This document shows, in pieces, positions 41,601 to 48,803 of a stretch of 64,000 bases of DNA. The stretch spans positions 1,178,001-1,242,000 of the forward strand of contig OZ241908.1 of the NCBI GenBank assembly GCA_965203685.1. The letters are read 5' to 3'. Source of the stretch: VXYL01 sp965203685. GTDB taxonomy: Bacteria > Pseudomonadota > Gammaproteobacteria > Pseudomonadales > Azotimanducaceae. The notes beneath the pieces are model-generated. The model worked only from the letters and a program-made list of their open reading frames with translations. It ran no database searches and was not told where the DNA came from. Position numbers and translations under genes: made by a program. Each line of letters starts with the position of its first letter. Position 1 is the stretch's first letter.

Positions 41601-43074
41601 GATGGAAGTTCAGGTGGCTGGCCGGTATGCCGAGTTCGAGACCACTGGCTACCTGTACGCCCACGGCACGAGCGTCAAGTACGACACCGTGATTCCCAAG
41701 CTCGCGATGCGCTATCAACCGACGAGCTGGCTGGCCGTACGCGGCAGTCTGACGGAAGGTTTCGTGCTGCCGAGTTCGTCGTCCCTGTTCCAGCCGGGCA
41801 ATGCCCGCAACCGGGCTTCGATGTCGGACTACATCTGCAACAATCTCCCAGAGCTTGAGGCGTGTCGCTCGACACTGAGCACGACCAACGGCACGGTGGA
41901 GGAAGTTGAGATCGCCTTCGCCGGCAACCCCGTGTTGGGACCGGAGACGTCGGACCTCTGGAATGCGGGCTTCTCGCTGCAGTTCCTGGACGGGGATTTG
42001 ACCTTCGACCTCGACTACACGACCGTCGACTTCAACGGTCGTTCGGAGCGAATTGGTGCCGGTACGAACCTCGGTTCGGCGGGTGGCGGATTCGGTCGAT
42101 TCGTCAGGGATCGGTGCGGCCAAGACACCTTGCTGAACTACAACGATCCAATGGCCGACACCGTGCTCACCACCGGGCAGTTCGTCGACCAGACTCCGGC
42201 GAGCGAACTGGCCTGCCGTCGTCAGGCGGCCATCGATTGGACCCGGACAGAGACCGGCATCGGTGGTACGACGATCGATCGCGGCGGGATTGACGGCTTG
42301 GAGTTGGAAAAGGTCGGCGAAAGCTGGGTAGACCAAGGCCGTCAGTCCACGACGTCCATGATCTACGCGGCGAGGTATCGCTTTGACGCAACGGATCTGC
42401 CGTTCATCGGTGGTGACTACGGTAGCTTTGAGGTGAGCATGAGTGCCACGCAGATGCTCGAATTGAGCATTTGCCGGTACGGCGACACCGACGGCGAATC
42501 GGCGTTGAACGAGGACGGCAGCCGGAACACCGAAGACCGCGATCACGTTTACGCGGAGATCTGCGTCGACGGTGCGGGCTACCGGAACAACGGCATCCAC
42601 TACATCGGACAGATCAGCGATCTGGTGGAAGTCTTGCCGGCAACACCGAAGTGGCGCGCCAATATGGGCCTCCGGTGGTTCTACGACCAGCACACCGCGC
42701 AGCTCACCGTGCGCTGGCACGACGAAGTCGCCGACACGTTGGCGTCTTGGGACCCGGTACAGGACCAAGGGCACGACACGAGCGGGATCTGGATCAACTT
42801 CCGCCAGGATCAAGAAGATCTGGACAACGACAACGTCTGCGTGGACCAGGACCGGAATCCCCACTGCCGGATCGACTCGAGGCACTACTGGGATCTGAGC
42901 TATACCTACAACCGGCCTGACGTGTTTGGTCTGGGTTACGTATCGGCGAACGTGGCGATGCGCAACATCTTCAACACCATGCCCGATGCGATGCCGTCCG
43001 GCGTAGGCTACGATGTCTACTTGGACAACATCATGGGCCGTCAGGCGTTCTTCCGCATCACCGTCGGTTTCTAG
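38698..43074 (+). CDS. Very large TonB-dependent outer-membrane receptor
   Basis: About 1458 residues, nearly twice the usual 700-900. A signal peptide (to about LRAAE) is followed by an unusually acidic linker (DDDDEEEEDDEDVEE), then an ILVTGSYIRR start of the plug, with LRGLGTRATLTMMDGHRVP and LDGASALYGASAVSGVINLV as the plug core. The rest is a beta-barrel ending in a terminal phenylalanine. Inserted loops near residues 620-720 hold calcium-binding DxDxDG repeats (DANNNGRYDYLQE; QDANGDGIPDRG; EDADGDGVPDRFDPD). It should take up a large substrate using TonB energy. Either of the adjacent ATGs at 38698 or 38701 is possible; AGGGGAG precedes them. A terminator follows at 43151. Confidence 0.93.
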   Translation: MMNKHIKQAMIWALLATFGLAALNLRAAEDDDDEEEEDDEDVEEILVTGSYIRRTNFDLPSPRDVVDAVDLSLAATSDLGEVVFDQTFQIGVNANSAPIEFNSADDQEFQQGSETWANLRGLGTRATLTMMDGHRVPANVNGYGSRTRRAGADLNNLYPGIAVGRLETILDGASALYGASAVSGVINLVPRKDFDGLQVNYEFRQPLENGAPEKRLSLLAGAQGERTSVIFALEIRDQQRMKGTDRPEYIISSANWTGQLVHPYQERPWSHPGDWYSPVRNSAGELQPPITNHVWPEGEVADPWGARGWGGGAGWIADRYSPSREAVANGRAPDRFIPGDGAGLWFVPMRVPMNSTAVERHEAGIVRTFIPAHWRRGGGAMTDQYGALSTVERPDPGCGYLFGGGNDHTPFIPPIGLDDPRRDVQPDGWSEARWQDHYADSTLTTIFGDSVRNLGYSDNNKTNSYLNGFMTGELAGMSAWLGEEIRFAGNTSDCRQAIGDTFDIRERRDQEQGMAYFEHEFNDYVTIHGEMVVSRLDYDTRQYAPRFDDWPWAGSNANALGIPTAVGSNPGNPYRSFADGTNAFSLLYPGTPEGDPNMFCRREVDGEGNVTCHGDSFLNYQDANNNGRYDYLQEPGELLVFAQDANGDGIPDRGTRAVDADGAPLLDDNGEQIWVPDVAFNRDPRHRVILLSAVEDADGDGVPDRFDPDTVGAGGIRLFEDVTLRGMNLWPKNPHNNNLPWLNDDMTWKDRTRIENFRFRLGTEVSIPETEWIVDADWIWTLVRRTDDRPEGIWPMMNAALRCQGGQYGDTCWNPFSTHWLATTEEGELQHAYRMDSDTGQSAWDPREGAYMSDAINTESEFANAGIVLVQNERSLSMQVLDLVVSNGSLFQIYNDTPVGIAAGVHWRLEREELNPDAFALTGVSLGGDELIGLNAGESVNLQDTDEETRAVFVEAQITPISHPKWGQMEVQVAGRYAEFETTGYLYAHGTSVKYDTVIPKLAMRYQPTSWLAVRGSLTEGFVLPSSSSLFQPGNARNRASMSDYICNNLPELEACRSTLSTTNGTVEEVEIAFAGNPVLGPETSDLWNAGFSLQFLDGDLTFDLDYTTVDFNGRSERIGAGTNLGSAGGGFGRFVRDRCGQDTLLNYNDPMADTVLTTGQFVDQTPASELACRRQAAIDWTRTETGIGGTTIDRGGIDGLELEKVGESWVDQGRQSTTSMIYAARYRFDATDLPFIGGDYGSFEVSMSATQMLELSICRYGDTDGESALNEDGSRNTEDRDHVYAEICVDGAGYRNNGIHYIGQISDLVEVLPATPKWRANMGLRWFYDQHTAQLTVRWHDEVADTLASWDPVQDQGHDTSGIWINFRQDQEDLDNDNVCVDQDRNPHCRIDSRHYWDLSYTYNRPDVFGLGYVSANVAMRNIFNTMPDAMPSGVGYDVYLDNIMGRQAFFRITVGF

Positions 43075-43150
43075 ACCGGAGGTGTCGGAGGGGGTTTTGC
43101 CAGGCTCGAGGCGACAACGCTTAGAGCTTGGCTTTACCCGGGTCTTGTTC

Positions 43151-43188
43151 GCCCGGAGCCGGTTTGACCGGCTCCGGGCTTTGTTTTT
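43151..43188 (+). terminator. Rho-independent terminator after the TonB receptor
   Basis: A perfect 12-bp stem, GCCCGGAGCCGG / CCGGCTCCGGGC, with a TTTGA loop is followed by TTTGTTTTT. It starts 76 bp after the receptor stop. It is the clearest terminator in the window and lies just before, or overlaps the 5' end of, the next gene, so receptor transcription should largely stop here. Confidence 0.9.
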
Positions 43189-43909
43189 GGGCGCTGGCGT
43201 TGTCTTCGCCAGCCTGTCAGCGGCGGCGGACGAAGGCGTGGCAGATCCCGAGAGCTGCGCCAACCTGCCCGAAGCCCAACGTCCCCTGTGCTTGATGGTC
43301 CAGGCTTGCGCGACCTTGGCGGACTCGGCGCGACGGCAGGAATGCTATAGCGCTGCAGCGGAGCGTCTTGCCGAAGCCGACCCTCAGAGTGCGGAACAAC
43401 CCTCGGTCCAGGCGGAACAACCCTCGGTCCAGGCGAAAGAAAGCTCGCCGGCCGAGGTCGTGGCGCCCCGTGAGCGCGAGACCGTTTCAGCGAACCCGGA
43501 ACCGCCGCCAACCGGCGAGAACGTGGAACCGCAACGAGGCGGTGAGAGAACCGGTACGTTGACACGGGTGCGGAGGCTGTTTGCCGGCCCATCGGCGGCG
43601 CAAGGCCCTGAGATTCCGCGACGGTTCACCGCTGAAGTCACCGCCCACCGCAAGCTCGTTCGCGACCGACAGTTGCTGGTCCTGGACGACAAGCTGCTCT
43701 TCGAAGGCGACAACGCTGCGTCCAGCGCGATCGGGTTGGGGGATCAGGTTCAGGTAGTGAAGGCATCGAGCTTCCGTGGGCGCAAGTACCAGATCACCGG
43801 CCCTTCGAGGCGCAGCTTCGAGGCATTGCGGCTCCGTTGCGAACGCACCGATCTCGGTACCGACAATCGCCGCAAGTGCAACGGCATGATGGGCGGCGGA
43901 GAGCAGTAG
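43181..43909 (+). CDS. Secreted protein of unknown function with a short duplicated segment
   Basis: About 242 residues from a TTG at 43181; another TTG at 43187 or a start further upstream is possible, and the true start is uncertain because the region overlaps the terminator tail. The N-terminus looks like a signal peptide (LFLGAGVVFASLSAAADEG), then a cysteine-rich mature start (SCANLPEAQRPLCLMVQACA) and a proline/glutamate linker. A conserved-looking C-terminal domain (RRFTAEVTAHRKLVRDRQLL; LDDKLLFEGDNAASSAIGLG) follows. I recognise no family. The linker contains an exact 21-bp tandem duplication near 43387-43428. Confidence 0.65.
   Translation: MFLGAGVVFASLSAAADEGVADPESCANLPEAQRPLCLMVQACATLADSARRQECYSAAAERLAEADPQSAEQPSVQAEQPSVQAKESSPAEVVAPRERETVSANPEPPPTGENVEPQRGGERTGTLTRVRRLFAGPSAAQGPEIPRRFTAEVTAHRKLVRDRQLLVLDDKLLFEGDNAASSAIGLGDQVQVVKASSFRGRKYQITGPSRRSFEALRLRCERTDLGTDNRRKCNGMMGGGEQ
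43387..43428. repeat. 21-bp exact tandem duplication in the linker
   Basis: GTGCGGAACAACCCTCGGTC-type sequence is repeated once, giving the protein repeat AEQPSVQAEQPSVQA. The copies are in frame, so length variation would not break the gene. Confidence 0.75.
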
Positions 43910-43920
43910 CGAATTGCTGC

Positions 43921-45381
43921 ATGCGCAGTAGGCCACGCGTGTGTTGGCAACGACTGTTGGCTTGGTCGTGCGGTGTCGGTGTGGTATGGCTCTCGACCGG
44001 CTGTGACACCGGTGTTGGCCCGCCTCCAACCGTTCCCTTGGACACGGCCGATCGGGAGCTTGTCGAACTGATTGACGACCTCGTGGGGTCTATCAACTCG
44101 CTTCCACATTCCGCGGACATGCGCGGCCGGCTGGGCATGGCTTACGAAGTCAACGACTTCCATACCGAGGCCATGGCGACTTACGCACAAGCTGAGGCAC
44201 TCGACCCGCAGGACTTCCGCTGGCGTTATTTCGGCGCGCTGCTCGTGGCGGAATCGGGTGACTTCGAAAGCGCGTTGCCAATGATCGAAGGCGCCTTGGC
44301 GCTGGACTCGGGGTATGTGCCGGCCTGGCTCTATCGCGGTGTTTGGCTCAATGCGCTAGGTCGCTACGCGGAAGCACGCGACGCGTTCGCACAGGCACGT
44401 GCGTTAGGAGCGACGCAGAACGCGGACACCGGAACCGCGAGGGCCTTGGTCGGTGAAGGCCGGTACGAGGAAGCGTTGGCGCTGCTTCTACCCCTCGTGG
44501 AAGAGACCAAGCATCCGCAAGCCTTCAGGCTGTTGGGTCGGGCCTACCAAGCCCTTGGTCGGCCTGATGATGCACGGATTGCGACGGCCCGCGGCAAGGA
44601 TCCGACACCCATGACGTGGCGCGATCCGCTTCAGCATCAGAAGTGGCAGTTCGAGGCGTCTTTGGGTCGCCGGCTGATGCATGCCGAGCGTCTGTTGGAG
44701 GCGGGCCGTTTCGAAGAGGCCGTCGAAGTGCTGGAGCCGATCCGCGAACGGGGCGTGCAAGAGAACGCCGTGTACATCAACCTGGCATTGGCATATGCGC
44801 GCAGTGGCCGGACCGAAATGGCGATTGAGGTGGCGGAGGAAGGTTTGGTGGGGTCGCCCGACAACTATCGCTATGACAACGTCTTCGCAGGCATCTACCA
44901 GAACGAAGGGGACGATGAACGCGCGATGCAACACCTCCGACGATCGGTCGAGCTACAGCCCGCGCAGGTGTGGCCCTATGAGCGTATGGCCCGGCTCCTC
45001 ATGGACCAGGGGGCGTATGTCGAGGCCTTGGCTGCGGTGGATGACGCTTTGCGCTACGGCTCGGAGAACCATGAACAGCTCTATTACACGGCAGGCTTGC
45101 TGGAAGGCGTACAGGAGCGTTGGCCCGAGGCGGTGGCGCGGTTCGAGCAGGCGACCGCGCTGGATGCCTCGTACACGATGGCTTATGTCTACCTAGGTCG
45201 TTGCTTGGCCGAGATGGGACGCTTCGAGGAGGCAGGTCAGGCCTTGGCTTGGGCGGCACGACTGGATACGCACCCCGTGGAACTCGCGTCCGCCCAGAGC
45301 CGACTCGCCGAACTCGAAGGAGCGGACGTTACGCGTGCCGCAGGTTTGACGGTGCCGCCGGAACAGCCTAGCTCCGGCTAA
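43921..45381 (+). CDS. TPR-repeat lipoprotein
   Basis: A 486-residue protein. The signal peptide ends in the lipobox LSTGC (Cys about residue 28). The rest consists of tetratricopeptide repeats (for example AMATYAQAEALDPQDFRWRY, then ALPMIEGALALDSGYVPAWL and RYAEARDAFAQARALGATQN), about ten in all, in two groups. TPR lipoproteins act as periplasmic scaffolds. It follows the secreted protein by 11 bp and its end overlaps the convergent Sel1-like gene by 14 bp. It belongs with the surrounding envelope proteins. Confidence 0.87.
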   Translation: MRSRPRVCWQRLLAWSCGVGVVWLSTGCDTGVGPPPTVPLDTADRELVELIDDLVGSINSLPHSADMRGRLGMAYEVNDFHTEAMATYAQAEALDPQDFRWRYFGALLVAESGDFESALPMIEGALALDSGYVPAWLYRGVWLNALGRYAEARDAFAQARALGATQNADTGTARALVGEGRYEEALALLLPLVEETKHPQAFRLLGRAYQALGRPDDARIATARGKDPTPMTWRDPLQHQKWQFEASLGRRLMHAERLLEAGRFEEAVEVLEPIRERGVQENAVYINLALAYARSGRTEMAIEVAEEGLVGSPDNYRYDNVFAGIYQNEGDDERAMQHLRRSVELQPAQVWPYERMARLLMDQGAYVEALAAVDDALRYGSENHEQLYYTAGLLEGVQERWPEAVARFEQATALDASYTMAYVYLGRCLAEMGRFEEAGQALAWAARLDTHPVELASAQSRLAELEGADVTRAAGLTVPPEQPSSG

Positions 45382-45916
45382 TCCCGGGGTATAGGTTCTC
45401 GTCCAAGTACCGGCAGCGCATCATCTTGCCGTACGTTCCGGCGCGATCCACCATCTCGCAGACAACGCGGGTATTCTGGCCATCAAAGCTGCTTGTGTAC
45501 TGTTCGACGATCCTGTCCAACGTCTCGTTGTGCTCTGCCGGAATGGCCTCGCGAACATCCTTGTAGCGTTTGCGAATCCGTGGATCGCTTTCTCCGGACG
45601 CGGCAACACCGAGCCAGCCGATCCCTTGGGCGATGTCCTGCTTGACACCCCCGAGTCCGGATACGTAGATCTCGCCAAGCCTCATTTGGGCCTGTTTGAA
45701 CCCCCGCTGCGCAGCGAACTCTAGGTACGGAATAGCTTCTGCGTACTTTTTGGCCCGGTACAGTTGTCGGCCTTGGGTTTGCGCTCTGTACGTGTTCTCG
45801 ATCTCGGCCTGCGGAACGATGTCGTCCTCTGCGTGAACAGGCATTGCCGTGAGTGTTGCGAAACCCGCGACCATGCCCGTTAGAATCGCGACCTGCGTGC
45901 CTTTGAGTGCGTTCAT
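45368..45916 (-). CDS. Secreted Sel1-like protein, paralogue of the lipoprotein at 37.7 kb
   Basis: A 182-residue protein with a signal peptide (MNALKGTQVAILTGMVAGFA, ending VHAED). Its core, LYRAKKYAEAIPYLEFAAQR, then GFKQAQMRLGEIYVSGLGGV and GIGWLGVAASGES, closely matches the 37.7-kb lipoprotein but without the lipobox or linker. GGAGG precedes the ATG. It is the only minus-strand gene between the TPR lipoprotein and the first CRTAC1 gene, with which it is divergent (33 bp between starts). Confidence 0.78.
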   Translation of the reverse strand: MNALKGTQVAILTGMVAGFATLTAMPVHAEDDIVPQAEIENTYRAQTQGRQLYRAKKYAEAIPYLEFAAQRGFKQAQMRLGEIYVSGLGGVKQDIAQGIGWLGVAASGESDPRIRKRYKDVREAIPAEHNETLDRIVEQYTSSFDGQNTRVVCEMVDRAGTYGKMMRCRYLDENLYPGISRS

Positions 45917-45949
45917 CTGATCCTCCCTCCACAATCGTCGAGGCACTAC

Positions 45950-47638
45950 GTGGGGATAGTAACGCAAAAAAATCCAACCCGACGCGCTTGCCTCGGGGGT
46001 CTCGGCCTGTGCTGGGCAGTGGCCTCGTGCGCACCGGGAGGTGGTGACGGCGCGTGGTTCGTCGACGAGGCAGGCTTACGGGGCTTGGAATACACGCACG
46101 CCTCGGGGTTCGCGGGCCGACCGTTGCTCCCGGAGATCACCGGCAGCGGCGGTGCCCTTGTCGACGTCGACGGTGACGGCGACCTCGACATCTACCTGGT
46201 GCAAGCCGGTAGCCTTTACGACGAGCCCGCCGGTCCTCCTCCAGGGAACAGCCTTTTCATCAACGAGGGCGGGCGGTTCACGCCCACGCCCGCCGCCCAC
46301 GGTGCCGCGGACGCCGGCTATGGCATGGGCGTGGCGGCGGGCGACTACGACAACGACGGCGACGTCGACCTCTACGTCACCAACGTTGGCCCGAACGTCC
46401 TGTACCGGAATGACGGTTCCGGCCGGTTCGAGGACGTGACTGCCAAGGCTGGGGTGGCCGACCCCGGGTGGAGCACCTCTGCGACCTTCACGGACTTCGA
46501 CCTCGATGGGGACCTCGATCTCTTCTTCACGAACTACATCCACTGGTCGCATGCGGTGGAGATGAACTGCTACTCCGGCAGCGTCCTCACCTACTGCCCG
46601 CCGGTGAACTACAACGCGCCGGCGAGGGACCGCCTGTACCGCAACGACGGCGACGGCACGTTCACCGATGTCAGCGCGTCATCGGGCATCAGCAGCGTTT
46701 TCGGCAACGGTTTCGGCGTCGTGGCAGCGGACTTCAACGCCGACGGCCTGCCGGACATCTTCATCGCCAACGATCAGATGGTCGACCAGCTTTGGCTCAA
46801 TCGTGGCGAGCTTGAGTTCGAGGAAGTGGCGAATCTCTGGGGTTCTGCGGTGGACGAACATGGACTCGCCAAGGCGGGCATGGGCGTCGCCGCTGCCGAC
46901 GTCGACCAGGATGGCGACACCGATGTGATGGTCACCAATATCACCGGGCAGACCGATTCGTTCTTCCGCAATGAAGGCGGCTTCTTTACCGATGTCACGG
47001 GGGAACTGGGCCTCGCCCTGACGGGCCGCTACACGCGCTGGGGCGTGGTGATGGCGGACTTCGACAACGACGGCCTGCTCGACCTCTACGAGGCCAACGG
47101 CATGGTCGGCACCGAGGCACTGACCAAGGGGCTGGACTTCGACGAGCCCAACGTCCTTTACCGTGGTACGCCTGGGGGACGGTTCGAGGAAGTCCAGCCG
47201 CAGGGCGGCGTGTCACCGGCGCTGACGCACACCAGTCGCGGCGTGGCCGTTGGCGACGTCGATGGCGACGGCGGCTTGGACCTCTTGGTGGTCAACCGCG
47301 ATGGCCCGGCCTACCTGTTGATGAACCAAGTCGCGATGCGCGGAAACTGGATTCGCTTCCGTGCCCGCCTTGCCGATGCACCGAGGGATGCACATGGCGC
47401 CACCGTGTCCGCCTTGGTCGGCAACACCCGCGTCTACCGGGACGTGCAACCGGATGGCAGCTACCTGACCTCGAGCGAAACGGACGTCCACTTCGGGCTA
47501 GGCACGGAAACCCAGGTTCGCGACGTCCAAGTACGGTGGCCCGGTAACGACGGCGACACCTGGGAAAGGTTCGGAACGTTCGAAGCCGGGCGGACCGTGG
47601 TTTTGCGTCAGGGCGAAGGGCGGCCACCGGCCGGCTGA
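45950..47638 (+). CDS. CRTAC1-family protein (FG-GAP repeats, ASPIC/UnbV domain)
   Basis: A 562-residue exported protein. The N-terminus has an RR pair and a likely lipobox (WAVASC, Cys about residue 27). Seven calcium-binding FG-GAP/VCBS repeats follow, each with a DxDxDGxxD loop (DVDGDGDLDIYLVQ, DYDNDGDVDLYVTN, DFDLDGDLDLFFTN and so on). The C-terminal ASPIC/UnbV domain includes SETDVHFGLG. A conserved PPVNYNAPARDRLYRNDGDG segment also occurs in the second CRTAC1 gene (48.8 kb). The family forms a beta-propeller and is thought to bind polysaccharides or proteins at the surface. The start is a GTG. Confidence 0.88.
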   Translation: MGIVTQKNPTRRACLGGLGLCWAVASCAPGGGDGAWFVDEAGLRGLEYTHASGFAGRPLLPEITGSGGALVDVDGDGDLDIYLVQAGSLYDEPAGPPPGNSLFINEGGRFTPTPAAHGAADAGYGMGVAAGDYDNDGDVDLYVTNVGPNVLYRNDGSGRFEDVTAKAGVADPGWSTSATFTDFDLDGDLDLFFTNYIHWSHAVEMNCYSGSVLTYCPPVNYNAPARDRLYRNDGDGTFTDVSASSGISSVFGNGFGVVAADFNADGLPDIFIANDQMVDQLWLNRGELEFEEVANLWGSAVDEHGLAKAGMGVAAADVDQDGDTDVMVTNITGQTDSFFRNEGGFFTDVTGELGLALTGRYTRWGVVMADFDNDGLLDLYEANGMVGTEALTKGLDFDEPNVLYRGTPGGRFEEVQPQGGVSPALTHTSRGVAVGDVDGDGGLDLLVVNRDGPAYLLMNQVAMRGNWIRFRARLADAPRDAHGATVSALVGNTRVYRDVQPDGSYLTSSETDVHFGLGTETQVRDVQVRWPGNDGDTWERFGTFEAGRTVVLRQGEGRPPAG

Positions 47639-47709
47639 TCGCACGGTACGGCCCGCGTTGCCCCCGTGGCCGAGGCCGCCTGAGCGACCCGCGGTCTATA
47701 ATCGCCGAT

Positions 47710-48726
47710 GTGGACGAACGCCCCGAAATCTGGCGACCGCTCGCAGGCATGCCCGAAGGCGCGGAGCATTGGGGCAACGCGCAATATCGCGTCCTCGAAC
47801 GACGTTGGCTTGACCTGCGATCGAGGATGAAGGCGGGAGACCCGGTCGATCGCTTCATCGAGGCGTGGCTGGCGGAGCGCAACCGGGCGTTCGCCATCGA
47901 AACCGGTCAGATCGAGGGGCTGTATACGCTCAAGCGTGGCGTGACGGAGCAACTCGTCGCCGAGGGTTTCAGCGGCGTTGTCGGCGCCCACACGCTCGAG
48001 AGCGTGGATGACCTAACGATCAGGGGTCTGCTGGAAGACCAGACAGCGGCGTGCGAGATGGTCTGGCAGGACGTGGCCGAGGGCCGAGTGCTGACGTCAA
48101 GCGTCTTGAAGGGTTGGCATGCGTTGTTGACCCGTCACCAAGAGACGGTCGCAGGGTTGACTGTCGTCGGGGGGAAGGCGAGGAGGGTCCAGGTGCCTTT
48201 CGAGCGCAAGGGCGAATGGAAGATCGCTCCGAACAATCCCACGCGTCCCGACGGCATTGTCCACCAGTACTGCCCGCCCGAGCAGGTTGAGTCCGAGATG
48301 GATCGGCTGTTCCACATCTACAACGACGAGGTGGGCCCGAGGCAGTACCCCGTTGAGGTCGAAGCGGCGTGGCTGCATCACCGTTTCGTCCGAACGCACC
48401 CTTTCCAGGATGGCAACGGTCGCGTGTCGAGGCTGTTGATGGCGTACGTGTACGTTAGGCGGAACCTGCCGCCGCCGATCATCACGGCCGTGGCGAAGCC
48501 CGCCTACATCGCCGTCCTGGAGGAAGCGGACAAGGGCGACTTGCGAGCCTTCGTCGACCGAATCGCGGTGTTGGCGCTCGATCAGATCCAAGGTGCCGTG
48601 CGGATCGCAGAACAGGCCTTGTCAGGGGTTCTGAATCGCCCGACTGGAAATGGTGGCCGCCGCGTCGGGGACGACTATCTGCCGCCTTGCAACGGCGAAC
48701 CCAATCTCGGGGAACTGGCCCGCTGA
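47710..48726 (+). CDS. Fic-family protein (AMPylator-type) with N-terminal inhibitory motif
   Basis: A 338-residue Fic protein. The catalytic motif is HPFQDGNGRVSR (H230 to R241). The inhibitory helix motif [S/T]xxxE[G/N] is present upstream as T65-G-Q-I-E69-G70, so this is an intramolecularly inhibited (class II-like) Fic. It should transfer AMP (or another nucleotide part) to a target protein's hydroxyl, or, like some relatives, remove it. A GTG at 47710 begins the gene. Flanked by two CRTAC1 genes, it looks inserted; no Fic-type antitoxin is nearby. Confidence 0.88.
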   Translation: MDERPEIWRPLAGMPEGAEHWGNAQYRVLERRWLDLRSRMKAGDPVDRFIEAWLAERNRAFAIETGQIEGLYTLKRGVTEQLVAEGFSGVVGAHTLESVDDLTIRGLLEDQTAACEMVWQDVAEGRVLTSSVLKGWHALLTRHQETVAGLTVVGGKARRVQVPFERKGEWKIAPNNPTRPDGIVHQYCPPEQVESEMDRLFHIYNDEVGPRQYPVEVEAAWLHHRFVRTHPFQDGNGRVSRLLMAYVYVRRNLPPPIITAVAKPAYIAVLEEADKGDLRAFVDRIAVLALDQIQGAVRIAEQALSGVLNRPTGNGGRRVGDDYLPPCNGEPNLGELAR

Positions 48727-48803
48727 GCGCTTTTTTGGGGCGGACTCTGCGCTTAGCCCCGCGCTAGGTCTCGCATCGAATCCGCCACGGCGGTATGCCA
48801 GAT

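Noticed and set aside
40303..43263. A long minus-strand frame antisense to the TonB receptor
   Set aside because: The receptor has unmistakable plug and barrel motifs on the plus strand; the antisense frame has none and reflects GC bias.
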